Assembly (NCBI GenBank): GCA_965267335.1
Contig: OZ253953.1
Span: 3,658,001-3,722,000, forward strand
Reading direction: 5' to 3'
Source of the DNA: G965267335 sp965267335
GTDB lineage: Bacteria; Bacteroidota; Bacteroidia; Cytophagales; JAAEPT01
Length of the DNA stretch: 64,000 bases
Numbering within the stretch: the stretch's first letter is position 1; each line of letters begins with the position of its first letter. The notes below the pieces were generated by a model, which searched no databases, was not told where the DNA came from, and was given only the letters and a program-made list of their open reading frames with translations. Shown here in pieces: positions 27,166-36,949 of the stretch. The translations under genes were made by a program, and so were the position numbers.

Positions 27166-29397
27166 ATGCTTAAAAAGTTTAGTTGGTACATAATCGCTGC
27201 AATTGTAATCATAACAGGATTAAGTGTTTACAACATTTTGCAGATTCGCTTCAATTACGATTTCGAGAGTTTCTTCCCAAAAGATGACCCTGACCTGGAA
27301 TTTTTTGAAAGTCACCGAGCCGAGTTCGAGAACGATAGCGACTACCTCTTGCTTGGAATTGTGAGAGAAGAAGGTGTGTTTGACCTTGATTTCCTAAAAA
27401 AAGTCCACGAGCTCACTAACAACCTGAAACAGATTAAATACATAAAAAAAGTTGTATCACCGACCAATTATAAACTACCTGGTGTCAGAGGTTCCTGGAA
27501 ATTCCTAAAACTACAATCCGAGGAGCAAGTTGCACAAGCCGAAAAAATGGCTCCCGATTACCCAGACATCATGGGGTCCCTGATTGCACACGACCATAAG
27601 ACAATCTGCATCTTTATAAAAACAGATACCCTTGATCCATTTCAGGGAGACACATTAATGACATCTGTAGACTCTCTTATGGCCAAAACACCAATAGAAA
27701 ATATGAGGTTAGCCGGTCGGTTGAAAGCAGAGAAGTATTATGTAAAAATGATGATGAAAGAATTGATCATTTTCATCTCCTCATCATTTTTTCTCATTGT
27801 GTTTTTCTTGTGGAGGTCATTCAGGTCACCATGGGCTGTAATCGTTCCATTGATCGTAGTACTGCTCGCGGTTGTCTGGAGTTTGGGACTCATGGGACTC
27901 ATGAATAAACCTATAGATTTACTTACAGTGCTACTGCCTTCTATCATGTTTGTGGTTGGTATGTCGGATGTGGTGCATATTATCTCAAAGTACCTGGAAG
28001 AACTCCGCAACGGACACACTATTCCTGAGGCACTTAAAATTACTGTTAGAGAAATAGGAAAGGCTACATTCTTAACTTCTTTGACCACAGCCATAGGGTT
28101 TGCAACCTTAATTACGGCTCGAATTGCACCGATACAGGAGTTTGGACTCTTTACAGCACTGGGAGTAATACTGGCTTTTATACTAGCCTTTTCCATGCTA
28201 CCAGCGATCCTCATCAATCTTCCGAAACCAAGACTCTCAAAAGTTGATCATGAAAAGCTATTCTGGACCAGGTGGTTACACAAGTCTTTTAGGTGGATTC
28301 TAAGGATGAGAAATACGATTGGACTAGGTGCTTTTGCCGTACTTCTGATTTCAGGTATTGGCATTTCAATGATTACCATCAATGTGCTTTTAATCGATGA
28401 AGTAAATGATGGCGATCCACTCAAACAAGACTTTTTGTTCATGGAAGAGCATTTTTCAGGTGCCAGACCATTTGAACTATCAATTGCCTTAAAAGACTCA
28501 ACAAAATCCTGGTTCGATGCAGATGTTGTTGCAGAATTAGAGAAAACAGAAAAGTACCTAATAAAGTCCTACGGACTCAAGATTCTCTATTCTCCCCTGA
28601 CCATGGTTCGGATGGGAAATCGAGCGTTTTACGGAGGAGGACTATTACCCGAGTATTACAGTATTCCTGATGACAGCTCTAAATTGGCAGCTATTGAGGC
28701 CCAATTTGAACAACTTCAAAAATATGCCCCTACCAATACTTTAATTTCAAAAAATGGGCGTATCGCCCGATTTACCGGGCGAATGAAGGATGTGGGTAGT
28801 GCCGAAATGGAAGAAAAGAATATAAAATTCTATGAAAACATTCAGTCAAATCTCGTTGATTATAAAATCACCGGAAGTGCGCTGCTCCTGGATAAGAACA
28901 ATAATTATCTATCAAAAACAATGATCTATGGATTACTCATTGCATTTGGGATTATTGCCGTAATCATGGGTATTCTTTTCAAATCATTAAGAATGATCAT
29001 TGTATCACTTATACCGAACATACTCCCTCTAATGATGATAGGTGGGTTTATTGGCTATATGGATATTGGTCTTAAGGTTTCTACTTCGATCATTTTTACA
29101 ATAGCATTCGGCATTGCAGTGGATGATACAATTCATTTTATGAGTAAGCTCAAAATTGAACTGATGAAAGGAAGGTCTCTGATTTACGCAACAAAGCGTG
29201 CTTTCATATCCACCGGTAAAGCAATCATCATTACATCTATTATTCTTGTCGGAGGGTTTTTGACTTTAATGTTTTCGTCTTTCAACGGGACCTTCTACAC
29301 CGGATTACTCATCAGCATGACATTATTTTTTGCAGTAATCGCTGATTTATTACTTATACCGGTATTGTTAATAATTTTTTCAAAAAAAATTAACTGA
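27166..29397 (+). CDS. RND-superfamily exporter with two MMPL domains
   Basis: This 743-residue inner-membrane protein has the RND/MMPL pattern. One N-terminal helix and a periplasmic loop (FNYDFESFFPKDDPDLEFF) are followed by six helices, a second loop of about 180 residues, and six more helices. RND elements are visible in both halves: VGMSDVVHII in the first and AFGIAVDDTIHFMSK in the second. This two-halves form fits the MMPL/hopanoid-lipid exporter type rather than AcrB. Cargo is unknown. A strong hairpin terminator lies 73 bases after the stop. Confidence 0.9.
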   Translation: MLKKFSWYIIAAIVIITGLSVYNILQIRFNYDFESFFPKDDPDLEFFESHRAEFENDSDYLLLGIVREEGVFDLDFLKKVHELTNNLKQIKYIKKVVSPTNYKLPGVRGSWKFLKLQSEEQVAQAEKMAPDYPDIMGSLIAHDHKTICIFIKTDTLDPFQGDTLMTSVDSLMAKTPIENMRLAGRLKAEKYYVKMMMKELIIFISSSFFLIVFFLWRSFRSPWAVIVPLIVVLLAVVWSLGLMGLMNKPIDLLTVLLPSIMFVVGMSDVVHIISKYLEELRNGHTIPEALKITVREIGKATFLTSLTTAIGFATLITARIAPIQEFGLFTALGVILAFILAFSMLPAILINLPKPRLSKVDHEKLFWTRWLHKSFRWILRMRNTIGLGAFAVLLISGIGISMITINVLLIDEVNDGDPLKQDFLFMEEHFSGARPFELSIALKDSTKSWFDADVVAELEKTEKYLIKSYGLKILYSPLTMVRMGNRAFYGGGLLPEYYSIPDDSSKLAAIEAQFEQLQKYAPTNTLISKNGRIARFTGRMKDVGSAEMEEKNIKFYENIQSNLVDYKITGSALLLDKNNNYLSKTMIYGLLIAFGIIAVIMGILFKSLRMIIVSLIPNILPLMMIGGFIGYMDIGLKVSTSIIFTIAFGIAVDDTIHFMSKLKIELMKGRSLIYATKRAFISTGKAIIITSIILVGGFLTLMFSSFNGTFYTGLLISMTLFFAVIADLLLIPVLLIIFSKKIN

Positions 29398-29469
29398 TAC
29401 GGTTACCTCCCTCAGGTCCATAGTATATAAGAGTACAATTTCACACACACTGTGTTAATCACTAAACTT

Positions 29470-29500
29470 AAAAAGGACTTGCATTTTGCAAGTCCTTTTT
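29470..29500. terminator. Rho-independent terminator
   Basis: A 14-bp perfect stem, AAAAAGGACTTGCA / TGCAAGTCCTTTTT, with a 3-base TTT loop and T-rich tail. It follows the RND gene. It also lies inside a longer in-frame ORF extending upstream of the next gene, which supports the later ATG at 29551 as that gene's start. Confidence 0.92.
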
Positions 29501-29550
29501 ATTTTATCCCTGCCTTAATAACTAGAAAAAGTCTAGCTTTGCGTCCACAG

Positions 29551-30363
29551 ATGAGACTGAGCTTAATCATATTATTCTCCATCTACACCTATTTTGGGTC
29601 ATGCCAACAACTAAAGAAGGAAAAACTCCGCTTCACAACTGGTATAGGCACGGCTTTTTATAATGGTGACCTATGTTCTTCTCCTGACTGCTGGACCTAC
29701 AGACATCACCTCTCACTAGGAGCGAGATACTATATTGGTCCCGGACTATCATGGCGGGCTGAAGCGCATCATTTTAGGCTCCGATCCGAAGATAGTAACC
29801 CCATAAGAAACCTTTCTTTTCGCTCCGATAATTGGATGGTTTCATTCGTCATGCAGTACGAAATACTTCCCACTTTTAAGAACGAACAAGAAATTAATAC
29901 CCTCTCCCCTTACGTGTTTGGAGGAATCGGATTGTTAACCTTTAATCCTCAAGCCAAACACATTGGCGAATGGAAAGACTTACAACCACTTCAAACCGAA
30001 GGTGTATCATATAGTACTTTCGGAATGGTAATCCCTTTAGGTGCAGGCTTCCGAGTTAATTTACCAAACAACTTTCACCTGGCGCTTGAGTTTACCTTTA
30101 GCAAAACATTCAGCGACTATCTGGATGATGTAAGTGGATCTTACATTGACAACAGTGAGCTACCGGAGACTGCTGGTGATCTGGCTGACCGCACATTTGA
30201 AGGAGGAAATACTCCAACGATCACCTCTGACGGAGAACACTGGAGCGAAGGAGCTGAGCGTGGCAGCAAAGAAGGTAACGACCATTATATGTTCCTTGAC
30301 CTTCGCCTGAATATCCCTCTTATCATGCACAAAACTGTGTGTCCATCTGATTTTTGGAACTAG
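29551..30363 (+). CDS. Outer-membrane beta-barrel protein (DUF6089-like)
   Basis: This is a 270-residue exported protein with a signal peptide (MRLSLIILFSIYTYFGSC). It has alternating amphipathic strands and aromatic residues (RFTTGIGTAFYNGDL, LSLGARYYIGPGLSWRAE, SPYVFGGIGLLTFNP), typical of small outer-membrane barrels; it resembles DUF6089. The ATG at 29551 is chosen because the upstream extension to 29452 would be translated through the terminator hairpin. The acidic loop near the end (GEHWSEGAERGSKEG) is probably extracellular. Function unknown. The leuS gene follows after 92 bases. Confidence 0.78.
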   Translation: MRLSLIILFSIYTYFGSCQQLKKEKLRFTTGIGTAFYNGDLCSSPDCWTYRHHLSLGARYYIGPGLSWRAEAHHFRLRSEDSNPIRNLSFRSDNWMVSFVMQYEILPTFKNEQEINTLSPYVFGGIGLLTFNPQAKHIGEWKDLQPLQTEGVSYSTFGMVIPLGAGFRVNLPNNFHLALEFTFSKTFSDYLDDVSGSYIDNSELPETAGDLADRTFEGGNTPTITSDGEHWSEGAERGSKEGNDHYMFLDLRLNIPLIMHKTVCPSDFWN

Positions 30364-30455
30364 TATATCCCAAGCCACAATAACTTTATCCTGAATCTCC
30401 TGCCTAATTCGCCTGAATCCTTTAATTTTGTCGTCTTTCAAGCTATAGCAACGAC

Positions 30456-33230
30456 ATGGGTGAGTATAAGTTCAGAGAAATAGAAAAGAAATGGCAACAG
30501 AGATGGGCCGAAGAAGGCACATACAAAGTCAAAGAGGATAGTACCAAGGAAAAATTCTACATCCTTGATATGTTTCCTTATCCTTCCGGGGCAGGATTAC
30601 ATGTTGGACATCCGTTAGGATACATTGCCTCTGACATCATAGCGCGCTACAAAACACTGGAAGGATACAATGTCCTCCATCCCATGGGCTTTGACTCATT
30701 CGGCCTACCTGCCGAACAATATGCCATTCAGACTGGGCAACACCCGGCCATCACGACCGAAAACAATATTCAGCGGTACAAGGAACAACTTGGCAATCTC
30801 GGTTTTTCATATGACTGGGAAAGAGAAATTCGCACTAGTGATCCTTCTTATTACAAATGGACTCAATGGATATTCATTCAGCTGTTCGATTCCTGGTACA
30901 ATAAGTCTACCGATAAAGCTGAAGCTATTGATGAGTTAATAAAAATATTCTCCAGCAAAGGTAATGCTGAGGTAAACGCAGCCTGTGACGAGGACACGGT
31001 CGGATTTTCAGCTGATGAATGGAACTCGTGGAGTGAAAAAGAACAACAGGAACTCTTAATGAAATATCGCCTGACCTATTTATCAGAAACAATGGTGAAT
31101 TGGTGCCCGGAACTAGGCACTGTACTAGCCAATGACGAGGTCAAAGATGGTGTTTCCGAACGAGGAGGATATCCTGTAGAAAGAAAAAAAATGAATCAGT
31201 GGAGTATGCGCATCACTGCTTACGCTGATCGATTGCTCAAAGGTCTCCATAATCTTGACTGGAGTGATTCTCTAAAAGAAATCCAAAGAAATTGGATTGG
31301 CAAATCTTATGGGTGTGCATTGAACTTCAAAGTATTGGACAAAGACATAACGCTTGAGGCCTTCACAACTCGGCCTGATACCTCCTATGGTGTCACTTTT
31401 GTGTCTATTGCGCCTGAACATGAACTTGTCACAAAATTGACCACAGAAGAACAGCGAGCGGAGGTGGAAGCCTATGTAGAAAAAGCAAAAAACCGGTCAG
31501 AAAGAGACCGAATGAGTGACACAAAAACTATATCCGGTGTATTTACTGGCTCGTATGTCGTCAACCCATTCAACGGGAACAAAGTGCCGCTTTGGATTGC
31601 GGACTATGTCCTTGTAGGATATGGAACCGGGGTTGTCATGGCGGTACCTTCTTCCGATACCCGCGACTATGCCTTTGCCCAACATTTTGACATCCCTATT
31701 ATACCGGTACAAGAAGGACCAAGAACAGATATTTCTCAAGATGACTTTGACCCCAAGGCTGGTACAATGATCAACTCTGGTGAACTAAATGGTTTGTCCG
31801 TGCCCGAGGCTATTAAGAAGGCAATTTCGATAGCAGAAGAAGGTGGATTTGGTAGTGCGACCATCAATTACAAAATGAGAGATGCCATTTTCAGCCGACA
31901 GAGATATTGGGGTGAACCTATTCCGGTTTATTACAAAGATGGGATTCCCTATACACTTGATGAGTCAAAGCTTCCTCTTGAGCTTCCTGAAATTGATGAA
32001 TACAAGCCTACGGCTACAGGTGAACCTCCTTTAGGTCGCGCCAAAAACTGGAAAACCAATGACGGCTATCCTCTTGAAATGAACACTATGCCAGGTTGGG
32101 CCGGATCGAGCTGGTACTTCTATCGTTATATGGATGCAAACAATGATGGTATGTTTGTAGCCAAGGACAAAGAAAACTACTGGAAAAACGTGGATTTATA
32201 TCTTGGTGGTGCAGAACACGCAACAGGTCACCTGTTATATTCCCGGTTCTGGAATATGTTCTTGTACGACCGGGGGTTTGTGAGTGAACAGGATGTATTC
32301 AAAAAGTTGGTTAACCAGGGTATGATCCAGGGAAGATCAAACTTCGTTTACCGAATCGAGGGAACCAATAAATTTGTTTCCAAAGGCCTAAAGTCCGATT
32401 ACAAAACAACCCCTATTCACGTTGATGTAAACATAGTCAGTAATGATGAATTGGATGTCGAGGCATTCAAAAACTGGAGGCCAGAGTTTAATAATGCTGA
32501 ATTTGAACTCGAGAATGACAAATATCAATGTGGGGTGGAAACCGAAAAAATGTCTAAATCAAAATACAATGTTGTCAATCCGGATGACATTGTAGACCGA
32601 TACGGATCGGATACACTACGAATTTATGAGATGTTTCTTGGACCTCTGGAACAATCAAAACCATGGAACACCAACGGTATTGATGGATCTTTTAAGTTTC
32701 TACGAAAGTTATGGAAGTTATTTTTCAATGAATCGAATCAACTTGATGTATCAGACCAACCAGCTTCCGAGGAATCAGTAAAAACTCTCCACAAAACGCT
32801 AAAGAAGACTAAAGATGACATCGAGCGCCTTTCAATAAACACTTGTGTCAGCAACTTCATGATATGTGTAAATGAGCTCTCATCTCAAAAATGTAATTCT
32901 AAGGAAGTACTTGAGCCATTGTTAATTGCCATTAGTCCTTTTGCACCCCATATTTGTGAAGAGCTCTGGGAGGTACTAGGGCACTCAACATCAATTACCA
33001 AGGAACGATTTCCTGATGTTGACGAAAGCAAAATCATTGAGGACACTCATGAATATCCAATATCTATCAACGGTAAAATGAGAACCAAAATTCCATTCCC
33101 ATTAGATATGCCGAAAGAAGACATTGAAAAAGCTGTACTTGCTAATGAGACTGTCTTGAAGTGGACAGAAGGGAAAGCTCCTCGTAAGGTGATTATAGTG
33201 CCCAAGAAAATTGTCAACGTAGTTGTGTAG
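30456..33230 (+). CDS. leuS: Leucyl-tRNA synthetase
   Basis: This class I aminoacyl-tRNA synthetase charges tRNA-Leu. The HIGH motif is HVGHPLGY in MFPYPSGAGLHVGHPLGY, and KMSKS is intact (EKMSKSKYNVV). The CP1 editing domain is present: AFTTRPDTSYGVTF contains the conserved TTRPDT. Additional signatures are NWCPELGTVLANDEV and PMGFDSFGLPAEQYAI. The C-terminal anticodon-binding and leucine-specific domains complete 924 residues, the usual Bacteroidota length. The start ATG at 30456 is unambiguous. A bidirectional terminator follows. Confidence 0.97.
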   Translation: MGEYKFREIEKKWQQRWAEEGTYKVKEDSTKEKFYILDMFPYPSGAGLHVGHPLGYIASDIIARYKTLEGYNVLHPMGFDSFGLPAEQYAIQTGQHPAITTENNIQRYKEQLGNLGFSYDWEREIRTSDPSYYKWTQWIFIQLFDSWYNKSTDKAEAIDELIKIFSSKGNAEVNAACDEDTVGFSADEWNSWSEKEQQELLMKYRLTYLSETMVNWCPELGTVLANDEVKDGVSERGGYPVERKKMNQWSMRITAYADRLLKGLHNLDWSDSLKEIQRNWIGKSYGCALNFKVLDKDITLEAFTTRPDTSYGVTFVSIAPEHELVTKLTTEEQRAEVEAYVEKAKNRSERDRMSDTKTISGVFTGSYVVNPFNGNKVPLWIADYVLVGYGTGVVMAVPSSDTRDYAFAQHFDIPIIPVQEGPRTDISQDDFDPKAGTMINSGELNGLSVPEAIKKAISIAEEGGFGSATINYKMRDAIFSRQRYWGEPIPVYYKDGIPYTLDESKLPLELPEIDEYKPTATGEPPLGRAKNWKTNDGYPLEMNTMPGWAGSSWYFYRYMDANNDGMFVAKDKENYWKNVDLYLGGAEHATGHLLYSRFWNMFLYDRGFVSEQDVFKKLVNQGMIQGRSNFVYRIEGTNKFVSKGLKSDYKTTPIHVDVNIVSNDELDVEAFKNWRPEFNNAEFELENDKYQCGVETEKMSKSKYNVVNPDDIVDRYGSDTLRIYEMFLGPLEQSKPWNTNGIDGSFKFLRKLWKLFFNESNQLDVSDQPASEESVKTLHKTLKKTKDDIERLSINTCVSNFMICVNELSSQKCNSKEVLEPLLIAISPFAPHICEELWEVLGHSTSITKERFPDVDESKIIEDTHEYPISINGKMRTKIPFPLDMPKEDIEKAVLANETVLKWTEGKAPRKVIIVPKKIVNVVV

Positions 33231-33270
33231 GTCAAGCCAGACCGTAATCAGGAACCAAATTCAATAAAAA

Positions 33271-33306
33271 AACCCTGAAGAACTAAGCAGAATATTCTTC
33301 AGGGTT
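33271..33306. terminator. Bidirectional terminator between leuS and yceI-like gene
   Basis: A 12-bp stem AACCCTGAAGAA / TTCTTCAGGGTT with a 12-base loop, flanked by A-rich and T-rich sequence. It lies between the convergent stops of leuS and the YceI-family gene and can terminate both. Confidence 0.88.
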
Positions 33307-33334
33307 CATTAGTCTATGAGAAATTACGCAGCAA

Positions 33335-34030
33335 TTATTCCGACTTGCTAGCTACTAAAGTTATTGTGGTATTGATTTTATCTTCAATCAGGTTATCACC
33401 CAGATCATCAAAATGTGACTTTGAGCCATACTTAACATCAAACTTAGACCTGTCAAATGTCAACTTACCTGTTGCCGTGATACCCTCTTCTGTTTCTTCT
33501 AGAGTGATATCGGTAACTGTTGCTTCTTCAGTATTCCCTCTGATTGTTAAACTTCCAGTTGCGGTTGTTCCTTCTCCACTGGTCACCTCAAAGGTAGCCT
33601 CAGGATAGTTTTCAACGTCAAAAAAGTCAGCAGACTTTAGGTGACCTTCAAGTTTCCCCTTCATTTCCGGCATTTCAGCCATGTCAAGATTCTCAATAGT
33701 TGTCATATCAACCGTAAAAGAACCTGCAGTTACTACCCCGCTTTCCAGGGTAAAACTTCCACTGGAAAATTTTATAGTTCCATTGTGTTGCTTATTCTTC
33801 AGTCTCTGGACACCAACCCAGGCTACTTTACTTTCTTCAGTATCAACCGAAAATTCTCCCGAAACATCAGTTGTTGCAGGTGTTGTGCTCGCAGTCTCAT
33901 CTTCTGATTCTGATGAACAACAAGTTGCAGGCTCACAATTAGCAGTGTCCTCAGGTTGCTCTTCACTTCCACCGCATGATGTAAAGAACATGGCTAATGC
34001 CAATCCCCATACTAAGTTTTTGAATTTCAT
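33335..34030 (-). CDS. YceI-family lipoprotein
   Basis: This 231-residue exported lipoprotein has a signal ending in FFTSC (residue about 19). It has a Ser/Thr/Glu-rich linker (about 25-55) and a YceI lipocalin-like barrel: FSVDTEESKVAWVGVQR, GTIKFSSGSFTLE, FFDVENYPEATFEV and TIRGNTEE. YceI proteins bind isoprenoid or amphiphilic ligands in the periplasm and are often next to electron-transport genes. Here it lies downstream of the cytochrome c and SCO1 genes, which fits a redox cluster. Confidence 0.92.
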   Translation of the reverse strand: MKFKNLVWGLALAMFFTSCGGSEEQPEDTANCEPATCCSSESEDETASTTPATTDVSGEFSVDTEESKVAWVGVQRLKNKQHNGTIKFSSGSFTLESGVVTAGSFTVDMTTIENLDMAEMPEMKGKLEGHLKSADFFDVENYPEATFEVTSGEGTTATGSLTIRGNTEEATVTDITLEETEEGITATGKLTFDRSKFDVKYGSKSHFDDLGDNLIEDKINTTITLVASKSE

Positions 34031-34110
34031 TTTTATGTGTTTTTAGGTTAAAAATTAATGTGGTTACATGTTTAAACACATAATATCAAAAAAGGTTCTG
34101 TAAACTCCAA

Positions 34111-34536
34111 TTATTTACAATTTTTAAGAAAAGTTCTTACTTCATCAGGAGTCACTATACCTTCTTTATGACCCCATGCATTGTAAATATAATTGAGGAC
34201 ATCTGTAACCTTAGTAATGCTCATTCCCGATACTGGCAACATTTTCATGTGATACTGCTTACCGTTTACAGTTATTTCACGATCAATTCCATTCCAAATA
34301 ATACATGCCGCTCGTTGCTTATCAACAAGCAAAAAATCTGAGTTGGCCAGTGGAGGATAAAGTTCATTGAGGCCTTCACCATTTTGTTGGTGGCACTGCA
34401 TACAACTCATCTTGTAAATTTTCTCTCCTTCTGCAAAGCTTCTCCTGTCAAAACTAATTTCCTCTGGTTGCTGATCTTCTGTACAAGAAACTAAGAACAC
34501 GAAAACCAGAACACTTAGCCTAGTTAAATTCTTCAT
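34111..34536 (-). CDS. Cytochrome c lipoprotein
   Basis: This 141-residue lipoprotein has a signal ending in FLVSC and one haem c site, CMQCH (CXXCH). The haem axial Met is probably in HMKMLP or VSGMSI. It resembles class I cytochromes c that serve cbb3 or other terminal oxidases. Its start overlaps the SCO1 stop by 17 bases, so the two are co-translated, and the YceI gene follows after 80 bases. Confidence 0.9.
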   Translation of the reverse strand: MKNLTRLSVLVFVFLVSCTEDQQPEEISFDRRSFAEGEKIYKMSCMQCHQQNGEGLNELYPPLANSDFLLVDKQRAACIIWNGIDREITVNGKQYHMKMLPVSGMSITKVTDVLNYIYNAWGHKEGIVTPDEVRTFLKNCK

Positions 34537-35149
34537 CCATTAGAATTTTAATATCTGCAATAAGCTGATCTATTCCTTCTTCAGTAAGCCCATTGTAAAA
34601 CCCTCTCATTCTACCTTCAGTATCAATTAACATAATGTTTCCAGAGTGATTAATTCCGTCCGGGGCCGTTGAGTCTGGTACTGCTGCGATCAAGTATTCA
34701 TTGGCTAATTCAAATGTTTTTTCCCGATCTCCTCGCAGAAAAATCCATTGCTTGGTATCAGCACCCAGTTTTTGAGCATAGTCCTTAAGAACGGCCGGTG
34801 TATCGTGTACGGGATCCAATGAGTGTGAAAGAAATAGAATCCGATCATCATCCTTATAGGCTTCTTGTAGTTTGAGCATATTTCTCTTACCTATCGGACA
34901 AATTGTTGTACAAGTTGTAAAAAAGAAATCAGCTGTATATATTTTTCCTGATACAGTATTATTGGTAACTACCTGCCCATCCTGGTTGGTATAAGTGAAC
35001 TTGGGTACGGTCTGATAGATAGTGTCCGTTACTTCCTGTCCATCGACTAATTTAACAACCGCCTCTTTTCTCCCCAGTATCGGAAGTTTACGTTCCTTTT
35101 CACAAGCAAAACTTACTGTAAGAGCAAACAGAATTAATATCCTTGTCAT
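34520..35149 (-). CDS. SCO1/SenC-family copper chaperone lipoprotein
   Basis: This 209-residue lipoprotein helps deliver copper to cytochrome oxidase or acts as a thiol redox protein. The signal ends in VSFAC. The thioredoxin fold carries FFFTTCTTICPI, with the Cys-X3-Cys copper site, and the third ligand His is in INHSGN. The segment LSHSLDPVHDTP is also typical of the family. It heads a three-gene group with the cytochrome c and YceI genes. Confidence 0.92.
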   Translation of the reverse strand: MTRILILFALTVSFACEKERKLPILGRKEAVVKLVDGQEVTDTIYQTVPKFTYTNQDGQVVTNNTVSGKIYTADFFFTTCTTICPIGKRNMLKLQEAYKDDDRILFLSHSLDPVHDTPAVLKDYAQKLGADTKQWIFLRGDREKTFELANEYLIAAVPDSTAPDGINHSGNIMLIDTEGRMRGFYNGLTEEGIDQLIADIKILMDEEFN

Positions 35150-35197
35150 TGCACTAATTTTTTACCAAAGGTATCCTGATGTTCAGAGAGCACAAAA

Positions 35198-35224
35198 AAA
35201 AGCCATGAAAAAATCATGGCTTTT
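35198..35224 (-). terminator. Rho-independent terminator of the REC-PAS gene
   Basis: An 11-bp stem AAAAGCCATGA / TCATGGCTTTT with a 5-base loop. On the minus strand it ends in a long T run. It lies just after the stop of the REC-PAS membrane protein gene and before the SCO1 gene on the same strand. Confidence 0.9.
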
Positions 35225-35248
35225 CTACCTAAATTGAATCAAACGGTT

Positions 35249-36448
35249 TTACTCTGCCTGCACCATCTTATGTTTAATTTCTCTGTTTCTTAGAGTTGCT
35301 TCAACAAGAATTTCAATAGGCTTCAGAAGTAAAAGCAATACTCCCTTAATGGCCAATCCAACCCAAAAACTACTATCCTTTCCGTATTCTAAGAGGGCCC
35401 ATCGGTCAATCATTGGCTCAAGAAACCCTTCTGCAAGTACAAAAAGTACTATGGCAATTATAAAAACTATCGTTATAGCCTTTCTTCCAATTTTTGCTTG
35501 TTCCCATGCTGTAATTGCATTTTTCAGTTCTTTATTCTGTGACTCCAGCAAAGTTTTCTGTGTCTTCAGTTCTTTAGTCCTTCGTTCAACTTTTTGTTCC
35601 AGCATCTTATTCAACCCTTCCAAAGCTTCTCTTGACTTCACCTGCTCCGTTATATCTCTGATAATACCTTGATATCCGATAACATTTCCTTTCTTATCTC
35701 TGCGCTCGGTAGAGTTAATAAGGCAATGAATCTTTCTGCCTACCCTTCCTACAAGGACTGTCTTAAAATCTTTTACCCGACCTTTACTATGCATTTCATT
35801 CCTAAACCGCTCAATTTCCGACTTATCCTCATAAAGCTCTCTCATATCAAGATCAAGCAATTCCTCCTTAGAGTAACCCAAAAGGTTAATCATGGCCTCG
35901 TTAAAATCGGTCATGTTCTTCTTTCCCTTCGTACTAATATAGATGGCATCAATTGAGTTTTCGAAGATATATTTGTACTTGTAACTTTGGGTTTCAAGCT
36001 CCAGTTCGTTTCTATGTCGCTCAATGGCGTAGTCAATGGCTTTTTTTAGTACGGACCCTGTCAATTCATCTTTAAACAAGAAATCCTGAGCTCCCTTTTT
36101 TAAAGCTGTTAAGGTGGTCTCCTCATCATTTAATCCCGTTAGAAGGATGATACCTACCTCAGGAAAAGATTCTCGTATTATTTCTATCCCTTCTATCCCT
36201 ATTTGATCGGGCAGAAAGAAGTCTAATAAAACGATATCATACTCTTCAGCTTCCAAAGCTTTAACTCCAGCACGAAAGTCCGAAGCATGATGAAGCTCTA
36301 TGGTGTCCCCTCCTGGGGCCCTCAATAGTTGATGGTAAATCAATAAGGCATCTGCTTCATGGTCGTCAATTAAAAGTACCTTCCTAGAAACTTTACTGGC
36401 AGGTTTATAAATACTAACTAATTCGTCAACTACTTGTGCTTGCTTCAT
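35249..36448 (-). CDS. Receiver-PAS protein with coiled coil and C-terminal membrane helices
   Basis: This 399-residue signalling protein has an unusual order. A REC domain is at about residues 20-140 (VLLIDDHEADA, phospho-Asp in DIVLLDFFLPD, LLTGLNDE, Lys in FLFKDEL). A PAS domain is at about 155-275 (IFENSIDAIYIS, PAC GYQGIIRDITEQ). A coiled coil follows at about 276-325. Two hydrophobic helices come last (AITIVFIIAIVLFVLAE and WVGLAIKGVLLLLLKP). No kinase, cyclase or DNA-binding output domain is visible, so it may act by membrane-localised partner binding. Confidence 0.85.
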   Translation of the reverse strand: MKQAQVVDELVSIYKPASKVSRKVLLIDDHEADALLIYHQLLRAPGGDTIELHHASDFRAGVKALEAEEYDIVLLDFFLPDQIGIEGIEIIRESFPEVGIILLTGLNDEETTLTALKKGAQDFLFKDELTGSVLKKAIDYAIERHRNELELETQSYKYKYIFENSIDAIYISTKGKKNMTDFNEAMINLLGYSKEELLDLDMRELYEDKSEIERFRNEMHSKGRVKDFKTVLVGRVGRKIHCLINSTERRDKKGNVIGYQGIIRDITEQVKSREALEGLNKMLEQKVERRTKELKTQKTLLESQNKELKNAITAWEQAKIGRKAITIVFIIAIVLFVLAEGFLEPMIDRWALLEYGKDSSFWVGLAIKGVLLLLLKPIEILVEATLRNREIKHKMVQAE

Positions 36449-36658
36449 TGATAATGTTGTGTTCTGGGATAAATCTGTAATTCTATACGCCTGAATGAAG
36501 TCAGTTGTTCGACTCTGAACCCGTATTTAAGCAAATTGATTAAACTATTTAAGGGATTCTTTTACCATGGTGTGATTACTTTATTTTTCAAAAATTTTGG
36601 TGTATTTTGAAATGATCGAACTTTAGCACAGTTTTTGATTTACATTACAAAAAAGCAT

Positions 36659-36940
36659 ATGAAAAAAATCATACTTACTTCATTATTTATAGGATCGGCA
36701 ATGATTACGAGCTTTGCGCAAGATATGACCGCAGATGCTAAAAAATTAAGTGAATTAAACTGCAAAATGCTGGCCGTGAGCCAGGATAAAAGTTTATCAG
36801 ATCAGGAGTTTTATGATAAGCAAAAAGAGTTGACAGATCAGTACGAAGCACTCAAAAAAGAGTGTGAAAAGAAATACAAGGATCGAGAAACTGAATGGAA
36901 AGCTGCACTAAGCAAAGCTTCCAAAGAATCCGGATGCTAA
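36659..36940 (+). CDS. Small secreted coiled-coil protein
   Basis: This is a 93-residue exported protein. A signal peptide (MKKIILTSLFIGSAMITSFA, cut before QDMT) is followed by a charged helical region (ELNCKMLAVSQDKSL, YEALKKECEKKYKD) likely to form a coiled coil. Three Cys residues are present, one at the C terminus. No family recognised. An upstream in-frame ATG (36635) would put eight residues before the signal and is less likely. It converges on ffh. Confidence 0.72.
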   Translation: MKKIILTSLFIGSAMITSFAQDMTADAKKLSELNCKMLAVSQDKSLSDQEFYDKQKELTDQYEALKKECEKKYKDRETEWKAALSKASKESGC

Positions 36941-36949
36941 GCCCAAGTC

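Noticed and set aside
29452..29550. Longer N terminus for the outer-membrane barrel protein
   Set aside because: It runs through a perfect terminator hairpin and lacks a signal peptide at its start.
35997..36015. Antisense and shadow frames inside large genes (for example across 35249-36448 and 41304-44624)
   Set aside because: They have no family resemblance, no operon support, and codon use is inverse to the real genes.
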